DNA of 64,000 nt from Piper betle (lineage: Eukaryota; Streptophyta; Magnoliopsida; Piperales; Piperaceae). The stretch covers positions 44,014 to 108,013 of the forward strand of contig JAURVB010012978.1 of the NCBI GenBank assembly GCA_033002965.1. Direction: 5' to 3'. Of the stretch, positions 22,876 to 36,469 are shown piece after piece (the first letter of the stretch is position 1; each line of letters starts with the position of its first letter). The translations under genes and the position numbers were made by a program. The notes under the pieces were generated by a model. It did not search any database and was not told the origin of the DNA. It worked only from the letters and a program-made list of their open reading frames with translations.

Positions 22876-25800
22876 CTAGAACTCCATCGTTTGTTTGGGT
22901 TTATATTTATTAACGAGAGCTCATAAGATGCTCTCCTATTATTATAAATCAGGTTAATAATTATAATATTTCTTAGAGATCGATTTTTGGATTAATCTTG
23001 AGAATTTGGGAGAGGGATGGCATTCATGTGGTAGACTGCTCCGATATTCATACCTGAGTCAGATCCAAATTTTTTGGAGTCAGGTTTGGATTGAGGTTAA
23101 TTGGGGTTATTTCGATTTGTGCGCATGTGAGCAAGATATATGTATTTGAAAATAATCATTTTTTTTTTGGAAAATAATCTCGACTGGGCATGAGTTTGGT
23201 TGAAAATTTTTTTTATCATATAATTGATAAGGCTTTTATTAAATAAAAAAGGTATCTGGTATGCATATGGGTGCTTTATACAAAAAATATATATTGCTTT
23301 CACATTTTTGAGCGATTTTTGTTAATTCAACTTAGCTTTAGGTTTGTAAATTTTCTTATTCTTTTTTTAAATATTTTCTTTTGTTATGTTTGTCATTTTC
23401 TTTTTGTTGATTAGATCATTTCAGATGTTTGTATTAAAATCCAACTTGATCTAAGGTATGTGATTTGATTCTTTTCATTTGATCCAATTAGGTGGACTAT
23501 GTTTTTGCCAATTTTAGATCTGTTTAGGGCCCATAATTTTGGATCGAATGTGGATTGGGCCAATGTATGAATCACATCTCATTTGGACACATTCTTAAAC
23601 TGAAGACTAATACACAGATAGACACTGATAGACAAGGATATCCACAATTAGCATTCAGGTTTCAAGCCCATTTCAAGTTAAGATGGAATTTAAATTTTAT
23701 TTAAGCTCAATTTAATTCGTTTTTTTATAAATCAATATATTCAAACTCTTAAATAAGCTCAAATATTAATACATGTTACAATCAACTTGGACGTATAATA
23801 AAGCAAAAATTTCAACCAAGTTATAAATATTTGTAAAACAGTTCCTGAAGAAAACCGTACTTTTGAGAATGTGTGCTTTTCTTCATGCCCGCCCACCGTT
23901 CACATTGCAAATCCCACACATAAGCTCAAGTGCAGCTGCTGTGTACAGGAAAATTTTACGTTTAGCATGGGGCTCCAAAAAATTTTTACCTCCAAATTAA
24001 TTTAGGTTATCTAATTACAATGACGATTAAACTGAATATACATTTAAAAAAATACCCCCTCCCGTCACGTTATTGGTGGCCGGATACAACAAGGCCACCT
24101 CTAGCCAAATCCGGCTGCCATCAGTGGATGGTTGCAGCCAGATCTAGTGGATGACGAAGGCCATTGGCAACACATGCATAGGTGGGGTTTGATTTTTTTT
24201 TAATTTGATTTAATGTGGACTATCCTTATAATTGGACCCATTGAATCTCACACCATAACTTTGGGTTTTCTTCCTCTTGTTGAATCCTAATCAGCATTAA
24301 CGGGCTTAGTTAAACTATCAATTTAATTTACACAGCTAAACTAGATTTATAGCACAAATGGTATTTCAAAGCTAATCTAATATAAATTGGATTACACTTG
24401 TTAGTGAATTTAAATTATAAATTTAACGTGAATCAGATTATATATGTTAACGAGTTAAACTGCAATTCCACGTGAATATAATTTATTTATTAATAAAGTT
24501 CATATAATTTGTTAAATTTATTAGTTGCATACGACCTCATATCAAGATTATTTACTAATCAAATTAATAAATTAATAATATCATTGACCAAGTCATGATA
24601 AAAAAAGTTAACAACTTTCTAGTCCAAAAATATAAAGTACATAAATAAAAAAATACAACTCCCTACATTGGATCATCACAAACATAATAAATAAGAGTTT
24701 ACACATTTAATTATCAAAAGTTCCACATTAATAGAGAAATTTCATCTCTATATCTTTGAACTATTGCATTGATAAATTTATATCCCTAACTCGAGCTGGT
24801 ACATAACAATAATCATCTTCACCATCTGATAAAAGTCTTGCTTTTTGAGTTGGTGCAACCTCGCCTTGATTGTCATAAAGCCGAAAAAAGAAAAAAAACA
24901 TTGATAAGTTAAACAAAAACATACAAATACAAATGACAACATTAAAATGGTTATGATATAGTTATAATATGACTCAAACCGACTACCAATTTATTGGCTA
25001 TTGACAAGATCATCCTAATATGATCATAATCAATAAAACATATAAACACCAACCCACATCATCATCGTCAATCTAACAAATTGATTCATCCATCACTAAC
25101 CAAAGATTACAAGTAAATATACATAAATATAATGAAATGCTAGTCATAATAACATAAAAGCTAATATATCTCCTACCTACTATAGTTCGCACTTGGAAGA
25201 TCAACATTTTCAATAAAACAAAATACCACCAATCCAAGAGTCAACTTTAATTTAACCAAAAGCTCAAAAGCATTTATACCTATTACTAAATGACAAAAAT
25301 TGAAAGAGCAGGCAAACTTAGAAATGATATCCAATTATATCCGTTGGCATGCTCTTTATAAATGGTGACACTTCAATTAATCAAATCAAGACAAGACATG
25401 CAAGTAGACACAACACGTTAACGATATTCTAAATTCATACGCAAACTCTACTACCAGCACAATTCATTGACATCGGTTATATTTACACAGAAAAATAAGG
25501 CTTTCAAGTCTTCCCTCTCAATGCATTCCACATACAATTCACAAAATTAAAAAAGAAAAAAAACTACCACATGAGCCTGTTCTCTATAGAAATAACAAAC
25601 AATTAAAACAAAAAATCACACCACACCCACCCAAAAAAATCACCTCAAAACTCTCTGCACAGCACACGCTACAAGTGAGAATCACATAAAACTATTTACA
25701 TGAAAAAAAACATTAGAACATAAAATTGATGGAAGAGAATACAATAAAAATGATGTACCTAGACAGGAAGGGAGGTGCCTCCAAGGGGGCTGGGCGGCGC

Positions 25801-26842
25801 AGGTGTGCGAGAGGGAAGAAAACTCAGGAAGGAAGAACCGTCGCGAATCTGAATGACGACCTTCGAACGTGTTTAATCAGATTGAGTGATTGACGGTTTC
25901 ACCGTGTTTTTGGTGGAGGCGTAAATCAATGTCGGCCCAGATTCACACAAGTAGATTAAATTTTATTAATAAATAATTAAAAATTAAAGTTAATCGAGTT
26001 TAAATTTATAATATTATATAATAAAATATTATTATTATTATTATTATTATTTGTATACAATTATAAATTAAAATTAGTAGTATTTGAACTCGTTACCCAC
26101 AAGTATTTTTTTATTAAATTTTGTTTAATTAAATCTCAAACTTTAAAAAAATTTAATCACAAACTAATATTGAAATTTTATTTTATTAATAAGGTATTTA
26201 ATTACAATATTTTTCATAATTTATTAGAATAAAATAAAATTATAATGATGTAAGACACGTTTAGGAACACATATATAAAATGGTAGAAACACATGTAAAA
26301 TATTATATATATAAAAAAGAGAAATTGATCGATTTTTTTTTTCGAAGTATAAAGCTGCTCTAATCATTTTAAATGCCAGAGATTATTTGGCGAGTTATGT
26401 TACTTTCATCATCGTAACAAAAGGAACTGTATCCTTGTTTTTTATATAAAAATGTGTACAAGATTTTATTGCAGCTAAATGGACTAAAAAATAAAATAAA
26501 ACTCTAAAGGAAAAAAAAAAGGGCTTTGATGGAGAGCCAAATGGGCTCTAAATGGGCCTGAAACACAGACACCTTCCCCTTCAGACAACATATATTCAGC
26601 CACCAACAATCCTCCCCAATCAACCCAATCCCTCCCTCCCACCAAAATCCCCGGCCCTTCGGTAGAGAGAGAAACAGCCAAAATCCCCAATTTTTCTTTA
26701 GAAAGAGCTCGCCTAAAACCCTAATCCCCAAAACCATCCCCCTCCCAAACCCTAATTCCCATCTGATACCTTGTCTCCGAAGAGCCCGATCAGGTTAGTC
26801 CCCCCTCCGCCAAATTTTGTTTCTAGGGTTTCAATTACATGC
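22876..26842. other. gene-free intergenic DNA before GTE
   Basis: Mostly AT-rich and without supportable genes. A GC-richer island at about 25765-25925 looks like an orphan leader or promoter fragment, but no coding follows on either strand. 26480-26842 is the likely GTE promoter and 5' leader, with CT-rich text and 'aaaccctaa' motifs typical of plant leaders. Confidence 0.5.
25935..26175 (+). repeat. interspersed repeat R1, partial copy 3, with (TTA)n
   Basis: Shares the AATTAAAGTTAATCGAG, 'gaactcgttaccc' and AATTAAATCTC blocks with the copies at 13411 and 17693. An expanded (ATT)n run sits at 26027-26051. Confidence 0.45.
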
Positions 26843-29836
26843 ATGGAGCCGGCGTCTTGCGGCGGGGAGGGCCCGGCATCGGCCAACCGCTGGCCGTCCT
26901 TCGATAAGGTGTACCGGCGCCGGGCGCACAAGCGCCCGCGCGTGGACGGGGCCGCGGCACCGCCCTTGCCGCCGCCGGCCACGGGCAAGGATGAGGTGGT
27001 GGAGGGGCACGTGAAATTCAAAGTCTCGGCGTGGTCGAAGATCGAGATTCGGGGCTTGAGACGGCGCCTCGCCGCCGAGCTTGAGCGGGTCCGGGATTTG
27101 CTCGGGAGCGTGGAGCCACCGGTGCCGGCGGTGGTGATCGAGACGCCGCCGGTGGAAGCTGCCTCTGGTAAAGACGCCGGGTTTTCGCCTGGAGCGATTG
27201 TGTCGACGGCGGAGGTGATTTCACCGGGGACGCCCGCGGGTAGGTTTCAGATTGTTGCCTCTGTCTTGCCGGATTCGCCTGCGAATCGGCCCGAAATCGG
27301 TATCCCCGACACTATTGCGTCATCGGAGACTAACCCCCGGCAGCTGGAGATGGAGCTCGCGACGGCGGAGACGACATACCCCAAAAAAGATGTCGACTTG
27401 GAAGCGCCTGCGGGTCAAGCTGGAATCGCCGATTCCATAGTAGAGGATCATCGTACGGACGCGACTTTTGCCATCGAAACGCCGGCGGTGGTGCCCGACG
27501 CTGCCGTCTCCGCTGCGGAGATGGTGTGTGCAGACGTAGTGAAAACCGCCGTCTCAGCTGCGGAGGAGACGGCGTGTGCCGACGAAGTGGAAACGGCGGT
27601 GGAAGTGGAAACGGTAGTGGTGGGACAGCCTGAAATCGATGTGGAGATGGGAGCGGCTGCCCACGGGCCGGAAACCGCCATATCGGATGCAGAGACTGTG
27701 TGTGACAACACAATGGTGCCGCAGGAAGCGACTCAGATGACCACGGTGGAGACGATATGCCGTGATGCTGCTGCGGCGCTGGAAACGCAAGATCGCCTGC
27801 CTGAGACGTCCATGGAGATGGAGAAGATTGAGTCTGTGCTGGTGGAAACCCAAGATGATCTGCCTAAGATTGTCATGGAGAAGGTTGAACCGGTGCCGCT
27901 TGAAACTCAAGACGACGTGCCTAAAGTCATCATGGAGAAGGTTGAACCTGACACTGCAGAGCAAGCACACCTGCCTGAGATGATCCCGGTGACGGAGACA
28001 GTAAGTCCTGACATTACTACGACGGCAATGCAAGTAGACAAGCCTACGATGATCATCACCACGGAAGAGACTATTGATATTGACACTAATACATCGATGG
28101 CCATGGAAGCTGACCAGAGGCAGATGGATACGATGGATCTTGAGATATCAATGGCAGTGCAAGTGGATCGGCAGGAGATGATTACATCCACTCCAGAGAC
28201 AATGGCACCTGTAGCAGCTGCGTCAATGGCAACACAAGCCCTCCGGTCTCATAGCTCCCTATCCATGGTGGAGAACATTGGGGAGGATAATGCTGTGTCG
28301 CGGGCACCACTTCTGCGTCTGCCTAAGATCACCATTTCGTTGGCTGAGACGACGGCTGCTACTGGCTTTGCCAGCCCTGTCATGGAGAAAGAGAAGAGAA
28401 CGCCCAAAGCCAACCAGTTTTATCCGAACTCGGAATTCCTTCTTGGGAAGGAGAAGCTCCGATTGACACAGGAGGGCAATAAGAAGTCGAAATCCAATGG
28501 AAAAGGTTCAAGGCAACCAGTTGTGCTGGACAGGCCCACTGCGCACGCATTCAAACAGTGTCTGAATCTAGTGACGAGGCTGATCAAGCATAGATTTGGT
28601 TGGGTCTTTGATAAGCCTGTGGATGTGGTTGGCCTGGGTTTGCATGACTATTACGACATAATTAAGTATCCTATGGATTTAGGAACTGTAAAGTCAAGGC
28701 TTCAGAAGAATTGGTACCGCTTGCCTGGTGAGTTTGCAGCAGATGTGAGGCTTACATTTCACAATGCAATGACATATAACCCCGAAAATCAGGATGTTCA
28801 TCTCATGGCCAAACAGCTTTTGAACATTTTTGAGGAAAAGTGGGCTGATATCCAGCTTGAATTCAGTCGTAATAGGAGGTTGGAATCAGATTATGGTGTT
28901 GGCCCACCAACGTACATGATGAAGAAGACGAAGACTCAAGCTCCGCCTCCTGAACCTAGGCGAACTTATGATTATTCAGAACCGGCATATGCTCCTCCCG
29001 AGAGGAAAGTACAAATGGTGACTCTTACGCCTTCTGGAAGATTTGTGGCACCTAAGAAGCCAAAAGCAAATGAACCAAACAAGAGGGACATGACTTATCA
29101 TGAAAAACAGAAGCTTGGCGATAATCTTTTGAAGTTGCCTCCTGAGAAGCAAGAGCATGTTATTCAGGTCTTACAAAGGAGAAATAAAGAAGTTCAGCAG
29201 CAAGATGATGGTATCGAGGTAGATATTGATAGCTTTGATGCAGAAACTCTTTGGGAACTTGATAGGCTTGTTAGTAATTATAAGAAAAGTTTGAGCAAGA
29301 TTAGGAGAAGAGCAGAGATGGCTAGGGCAAAAAGAGAGGCCCTTCTCCAAAATACGGTGAGTTTTGTGTAAGCGTGAATGATTGCTATTATATGCGGGCA
29401 ACCAGTTTGCTCACTCATAGTTGTTCCTGTATGACAGAGTCCTCGTCCTGCCTATGCAGAAGCCCGTGAGGGTAACAGATCAGGTGCACATAGCCTCTTT
29501 GAATTGTAAATTAGCCTGTTCTGCAATGAAATATGTGGTTTTGACATGATTCTGAACGTTCTATTTGTAGATGCTAATGGCACTTCTCATTCCTTGCCTG
29601 CACAAGGAGAAACCAATGGGGACACGGGTAGAATAAGCACATCAAGCAGCTCTAGTAGTGATTCTGATTCTTCTTCAAGTAAAAAATTTTTTTTTTCTGT
29701 TTGTTTTTTGGCTTGTAGTTCCAGTAATCCCATTATCACAAGTTGATGTGTAATCCTAATTGTTAATTTTGATGCAGATTCTGACAGTGATAGTTCTTCC
29801 AGTGATTCAGACGGAGAACACTCCCAGAAGGTCTGA
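26843..29836 (+). CDS. bromodomain and ET-domain transcription factor of the GTE group
   Basis: Four exons: 26843-29356, 29438-29471, 29571-29678 and 29778-29836, giving 904 residues. The start is the first in-frame ATG (MEPASCGGEG); the frame is open further upstream but without ATG. Order: basic N-terminus (RRRAHKRPRVDG), a long acidic Thr/Glu-rich region (about 100-510), bromodomain at about 563-670 with GLGLHDYYDIIKYPMDLGTV and the acetyl-lysine Asn in AMTYNPENQDVH, then an ET/NET domain at about 747-820 (MTYHEKQKLGDNLLKLPPEK to DAETLWELDRLV), and a Ser/Asp-rich tail (SSSSSSDSDSSSS). Plant GTE proteins read acetylated histones in the nucleus. The acidic region contains near-repeats of TQDDLPK...MEKVEP (about 312-382). 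The tail exons follow plant GTE convention. A 3'UTR intron is possible. Confidence 0.92.
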
Positions 29837-32589
29837 AATGGTGACGAGTCAGGTTAGATTGGAACTGTTTTGTATACTAATTTTTCTTGTAAAATGAAAT
29901 TAAGAGTCAATCTAGCTCTTGAGAATGCATGGATTGAAATCAATAATTGATTACATTATTGGCCATTTGACCTTTTATTTAATGGTGAGACAATAATGAA
30001 TTAAATGATGAGGAATAGAAATTATTTAAACCCATAGCAATAATATTGTTGCATGTAGACACAATATGAGTTTGGTACTTATAAGCCTTTGTTTTTGTAA
30101 CTACTCAGCCCAAGTGCAATTATTTCTTCAAAAGTAGTTAACTGAAGTCGAAGATCATAAACACATTCTCATTAATATACAGTATCTTATCTCGATAGGT
30201 ATTGGATTTGATACCATTTTTTTTTACGGATCTTGCACTCCACTCACTTTTAGGAAACTTTGTCCCCAAAATTTATTGGACAGGCCGGCTTGGATATCAC
30301 TTGTAATGGTCCAGCCTAAATATAAATTGATTTACCTAACTTATTTTTAAAAAAGTGGTTAATTGAAGTTGAAGATCACAAATACATCCCCATTTAGCTA
30401 AGTTTTATCTCGGTAGGTATTGGATGAGAGACAAATTTTTTGAGAGACCTTATAATCTTTAATGTTGTTGCTAAGTAGCCAAAGCATTGTTGACCAAAGT
30501 GAATTAGCATGTTTGAAGTTCTCTTTTTTCTGTTGACGGGTTTGCTGGTTATTTCCAGCTGTAATCAGCGCCAAAAAAATGCTGAATCCTTATTAATTGC
30601 TGTATATGACTCCTTCCAAGCTTGAGTGGCCTGTACATTCTAAGAGTTTTGTCAATTAAAAACTTGATTGTTGATTTCTGTTGTCTTGAACTTTAAGCAT
30701 TTCTTTGGTCACGGGAAACTGTAATTGCTTAATTTTTTATCTTGGAGTTGACCGTGGTTGTGATGTTTGTAATATAATCTTTTATTTGTTCCATCTTGCA
30801 GTTCATGAAATTAATAATTGCCTTCGTTTCACCATCTTCATTTTTTCATTCAATTATTATGAATGGAATGATTTTTTAAAATTTATTATTACAATGATTT
30901 TTTTTAATCATGTTGGATTCTGCTTTTGACTACTTATATGAATATGGGACAAGCTGACTTCGCCATGCTCAGGCCATATTTTAATTATCAACAATTCTTT
31001 ATAAAGTTCCCATTGTAGATGTTTTTGTTGTCATTCTTGCGGGACTTATTCTATCTTCCAATTCAAATAGGAGACATCCATTTAAATTGCCAAAATGTGG
31101 AAATTACAAGAGCTCTTTATTATCAAAATTAGATACATTAATTTTCATCTCCTGCATGTCTTTTTCGAAATCCAAGTTTGGTTTCCGTTGCTATGAATGG
31201 ACCGGAAAAACAATGTCATTCACTCTTGTCTCCATTTGCTTTGTTTTGAAATGATCTTCTTGACTCACTTATACTCGTGTGTGTAATATTGCTAGGATTT
31301 CAACTTTTGTTTTATTTGTGGTAGTGGGTGAGGAAGAATTTGATTGTAAGACATGTTATACAATTGCTAACAACTTCTAGCTTATGAAAGTTGAATGCAA
31401 GTTTGTAAATTTTTGTTATGTTAAGAAAAGATAAGCAATTAACTTACTGTGTGTATTAAGTCAGCTTTAGCTTGACGGTATGTTTTTGGCTTTCATTATA
31501 ATTATAAGTTGATTGCGCATTAGAGTTCATCTATGCAAACAGCAAAGCAGGAATCACATTGGGAGGGGTTTACTTGAATACTTTTTTACACGAACTGAAT
31601 TTTTGTGCAAGCTTCTGCTTCGGGCCTTGTTGACCATCGCTGTTTTTGTAAATGGCAGATCATTGAAACTGGACCTTGTGAAATGATATTTCTGAAGAAA
31701 AGACGCTTTTTTCAAGCTGAGATGGATAGATTTATTTATATATCGTGCGTGTAGTTAATTCGCTAAGGTGTTTTTACAAGTAAAGGTTTTGCTGACGGAG
31801 GAAGGAGGTTACTGCCAGAGAAAGAATTTATCACGGTATTGCGTAATTGTTGTTAATATTGAAGGAACCATTGTATTTATACTGTAGAATCCCCAGATAG
31901 TGTAAACTTCTAACTGCCTCATATCTTGTCTTTCACGGCTAACTTAAACTGATGTAAGTTGCAGGTTTCTAGTTATTTCATATTTGTGCTTAGTGCATCA
32001 TGTTGATAAAGACGGTTCACAGGTGTTTAGCAAATAGTATTAGGGTCATGTATCCTGGTTATATGCTTGTATTTCCCCATGGCCCGTCTTGTATTTTATG
32101 ACGTGTCTTGCATTGTAATCTTCTGCGCAACCGCTGAAGATTCCTGATATATATGTGCGGTAAGGTTTTTTAAGAAGCATAACAACAAATTTTATTGGCT
32201 GAATAAATTTCAAAGCTTCCCTGATCCAGTGCCGCATTGGCCTTTTGTATTTTGTATCGTCTGTCTCCGACACCGATATGCAGGTTTGATCGACGACTTT
32301 GTTCAATATGGAAAGCATTATTATTAGGGTAAAGAAATAATGGTACACATGCATGGGAGGCAACTCTCTCACTCTCCGTTCCGCCATTCCGTGCCATACA
32401 GAGGCCCCGGTTCCAACATAACGAAAGAGACATGCTGTAGTGTTATGTGCCTGCAATAAGAGATGGATCAGGATTGACGAATAGAACATGCTTGAAGCTT
32501 TCGTTACATTTGAATGCCAGTATAACGGAAAGAATGTATGGCATCCGGAAATATCTATATGTGACAAGCTTAAGCTGAGAAGGGAAGAA
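29837..32589. other. shared 3' region between convergent GTE and NUS1 genes
   Basis: No coding gene supported. The 3' ends of GTE (+) and NUS1 (-) face each other across ~2.75 kb. It contains a TRIM-like direct repeat pair at 30128-30428. A possible acceptor near 31657 (GGCAG|ATCATTG) could end a 3'UTR intron of GTE, but this is guesswork. The long - strand open frame at 32046-32567 has no family features. Confidence 0.45.
30128..30428 (+). repeat. direct repeat pair, TRIM-like
   Basis: Copies of ~80 bases at about 30128-30205 and 30343-30428 share AGT(A/G)GTTAAYTGAAGT, GAAGATCA, ACAAACACAT-like text, TTATCTCG(A/G)TAGGTATTGGAT. They are separated by ~140 bases without coding. Size and spacing fit a miniature LTR element, but a convincing primer-binding site was not seen. 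Confidence 0.35.
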
Positions 32590-34658
32590 TTAACTCATAT
32601 GAATGAAGACTCGTGGCTTACCATAATTCTGCTGCACCTTTGTGAATTCATAAATTGCTTTCAGTATCGCACCATATTTCATTGATCTCAGAGTCCCCAT
32701 GTGCCTGCAAATACAATTTTTTAAAATAATAAAATAAAATAAAAATCATCCAAGGAGAATTTAGCATCCTTCTCAAATCTTCTAAAGTTGTTCTCTTTAT
32801 ATCTTTATTTTCACCAAAGTCATATTTATAGATACAGGAAAAAATGGAACAAAACGATGAAATAGATTCTAATCACATCCTTCAATATGCATGCTTAAAT
32901 TACAGGTTTAATTAGGTTTAAAAATGCAAGCAACAAGTTAGCATCCTTCAATATGGATTCTATTCACAACCTAATGTTTATTACAAGTTCTGCAGTATTT
33001 CATTCAGTATGTCCGGTTGGAATAATTTGCAATGCTTCAATATATCATTATAAAATAAAGATGATTTTTCTATACCTTTTGAATGCATAAACATGGGTTC
33101 GAACCCTAAACAACATAGGTTATGAACAATAATACACATTAAACTAACATAATTACTAACTTACTAGTTAATATAAATTAATTAATATTAATAAGTTATG
33201 AATAATTCATTATGCGAGATACATAAAAAATTCACTAGATATCTTAAAGATTAACTCACGAAGCACTTAATAAGTTAAATAATTAATAAGCCAATATATA
33301 GTTAAGATGGTAATCCAAATTCCAAGAAAAGTACTTGGATGCAAAAATTGTGGGCTGATACACGATAATGGATTAATAGGTCTAAATAACTAATTTGGTA
33401 TAGAGCTTGAATGCCCAGCAAATGGGGTTGACAATTTTGCCAGTGGCAATGCAGACAAAATTGATTTTGCCGCCAAGTTTCGCTATGACAAGTTGCAAAA
33501 CCTGTCATCCCGCATATATCCGACCAACATAGAGCCGAAATGGCAAACCATGGTTTATTGTTAGAAAATGATTCACCTTCCTAAGATGATCAGAAGGTAA
33601 CTACTCTACAAATGGGAGGTAAGTGGCCCCGACGCATCTTATCCTTTCACAGTAGATGAATGATAATTTTAAAAAGAAACAAATATTGCTTACACTAGTT
33701 CTGTGTATCGAAGTCTCCATGCCGGAAATCCTAGATGACATCTAGCTTCACCGTATATTAGAAGAAGATCGGGCTCTGGTCCCCAAGACCCTAACCAACA
33801 GACAATAAGGTACCCATACAGAATTTTCAAAACTAGCTTTAACCAGTATACTGAAAGTGCTTGTTGAACATTGTGGCATACCAACAGCCTTAAGTGCCTT
33901 GTCCATGTCTGCCTCCGAGATAGTTGGATTCCGATAAGTTATTGAACTTGTTGCTTGCAAAAACTCAGAATACAAAAAGCTCGCTGCCTTAGCTGTAGCT
34001 TCTTTTCCATCTGAGAAAGAAAGCAGTTCCAATGCCATCTTCTCCTTAGGTGCTCCTTTTTCATCAGCTCCCTAACTCAAAAGACAGCATTAGTCAGAAG
34101 GTACTTCATCCTTCTTTTATGATAATACTGTAAGTGTTTATAGTCAATCAGCGGGCAAAAGGGAATGAAATTTTGACAGATTTTTTTACTAGAACATATG
34201 TGTCTATTGAACTTATAGAATGTCGAACATCTATTTTGTCAAAAATCTATGATAATTCACATGGCTCGGATATAAATCCAGCAAACCTTGATATTAATTT
34301 CACGTGGGGCATGACAATAATAATAGACTTGAGATGTAACTGACAGTAGAAGAGTATATCATGAGGCCACTTCACTGCTCTAATAAATCCACCACTGGCT
34401 ACGCTGCATGAGAAGTAAAGAAGCTCAAAGACAAATTACCTGCCACAATCTTACATTGTTGACATTTTTCAAAAGTATTTCCTTGTTTCTTTTCAGAACC
34501 CCTGAAACAAGAGATAATTGCCAAAGGAATAATTAGCCACAAACAAATTATTTTCTTCAAAAATATTCATCACCACCCAAAAAGTTTCTTATGCAGAGAT
34601 ACACATAGTCAAGTAAGAGGCACGTTTAATCAAAAGAAAGCATATCGTCACCTGTGTG

Positions 34659-34699
<41 letters not shown>

Positions 34700-35612
34700 A
34701 CCAGAACAGAGAGATACAATTACACAATTTTGAAAATTGTTTTGCCTCATCAAATAGTATCGTGACTACTAATTCATACTGAACAATCCATCCTATCAAT
34801 CAAAGACAATTGGGAACTTGGGGAAGTATTTTAAAGGCGATGACAATAATGTGAGTAGAAAGACACCTTCAGCATCATAAAGGCTGACATGGTTAATACC
34901 AATAGCAGACAACCAGCTTAGCAGGTCAACTACTTTCGAAATAGTAAGAGCTTCTTCGCTGTCCACCACCACAGCTAGGTACCTCAACTTATTCAACTGT
35001 AGATGCTGATATTTGTCTGGCTGTGCAACCGAAATTACATAACCTTCGATTCTATGAGTGATACCAGTTACTAGATGCACTATGCTGACCACTAGATGAA
35101 GCAGTATCCAGAACAATCCAAGAACAATCCTCTTCGTAATGGATATTTGCAATTGCTGCACATCAACATTGTAGTCCAGAGAGAAACAAATCAAAGACCA
35201 CTTTACAGACTGGAATCTTACCAACAATATAATAGCTGATGTCCAAAACAAAAGCACAACAGTGATCATGACGAATTATATGACAGTGTTGAAATAAACT
35301 ACATGCTTAACATCAATTAAATTCCAGACCAAAGAACACTGTATATAAATATACATATATGACTAAAAAGATAGAGAGAACAAAGAAAATACCATCAAAG
35401 GTGAATTCAAAACCCTAACAACTTCCTCCCTCAATTCACTCCTGCAACAAATACCAATAGCAATAGCTTCACCATCTACCATCACAACATATAAACATCT
35501 ACTTCAACACATACCTAAAAAAATGGTCGAACATTCTTTTCAGAAAAAAAAAGATTCAGATAAAAAAAGCACACAAATAATCTAACTTTGATGGCAACAG
35601 CGATGACTCCAT
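32590..35612 (-). CDS. NUS1: NUS1/LEW1-type cis-prenyltransferase (dehydrodolichyl diphosphate synthase) subunit
   Basis: Rebuilt from seven exons on the - strand: 35587-35612, 35393-35441, 34867-35155, 34440-34501, 33882-34071, 33694-33790 and 32590-32704, all phase-consistent, giving 275 residues. It has one membrane segment (LGLFWILLHLVVSIVHLVTG), then the NUS1 signature LRYLAVVVDSEEA, a helix ending GINHVSLYDAEGVLKRNKE, and the C-terminal PDLLLIYGEARCHLGFPAW-RLRYTEL-VHMGTLRSMKYGAIL. NUS1 lacks its own catalysis but partners a cis-prenyltransferase at the ER to make dolichol for protein glycosylation; Arabidopsis LEW1 is the family model. The core five exons (from QLQISITKR) are secure; the first two short exons (MESSLLPS...; GTTAGA donor) are less so. 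Intron 34502-34866 has a (TA)n tract. The 5' end leaves a short leader and promoter around 35613-35770. Confidence 0.85.
34664..34697. repeat. (TA)n microsatellite in NUS1 intron
   Basis: Uninterrupted TA run within the intron between the exons at 34440-34501 and 34867-35155. Confidence 0.9.
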
Positions 35613-36469
35613 GACCGACCACCCCAAGCAGCCTAAGAACCAATTCAACAAAATCACAGATTCAGAAATAGAGAAGTGATGAACCACCAACAGAAGCAGC
35701 TAAACATGATTGAAAAAAAGAAAAACAACATGGAGCTAATATTATATATATAATGACCTATCAGATTGGTTTCTTCTAACTATGTGCAAGCAAGCACAAG
35801 ATGCGCGTGGTACTCGATGGACCAACCAAATTGCTCTTCAGAAGGTTTTAGATTGGAAGGCGATGGAAAGAGGAAGGATCGGATACCTACCACCTGGTTG
35901 CTTCATGCCGTTCATGGATGTCCATCAATGGCTACAGACAAAGGCCGCGACTTTGTGGCCACGAATCTCTTGTACGCCATAGCCACACTCTGTATGTATA
36001 TCGTATATATAAATTTATGTGGCTGTTTGCCTGCGAGGTGCTCCTTTGACCTTTGATCTCATCTTCTTCCCTTTATAATTATCTATAAAGAATTATAAAT
36101 ATGGCATTCAGAAGACAATTATACAATGTAAAATCTTAAAAATAACTAAATTATTTTTTTGATATAAATTTTAAATATTATTAATTTAATTTAATTTAAT
36201 AATCTTTATAAATTATTTTTGATAAATTTTATTTATTATTTTTTCATATTTTAGAATGAATAAGCTTATTTATTATTTTTTCTTATTTTGTAATTATAGA
36301 GTATGTCACAGTTGTAAAAATCAAAATTAAATATTTAATTGGATTTGAATGAAGTCATTAAATCAAATTGATTTATAAAAAAATCAAATAAAAATTTATT
36401 CACTTGAATCAGTCAAAATCATTCATTGATCTTCTCCATTTACCCTCTGCATCATTCTTAAACACTTCG

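Noticed and set aside
27330..28191. Long - strand frames opposite the GTE exon 1
   Set aside because: Arise from repetitive acidic codons of the + strand gene; they read as His/Leu/Arg or Ser/Val-rich noise.
32046..32567. 173-codon - strand frame downstream of NUS1
   Set aside because: No recognised domain, and it lies in the 3' flank just past the NUS1 stop; codon pattern and content look random.
33302..33508. 68-codon - strand frame between NUS1 exons
   Set aside because: Falls in the last NUS1 intron; the true last exon with HMGTLRSMKYGAIL is at 32590-32704.
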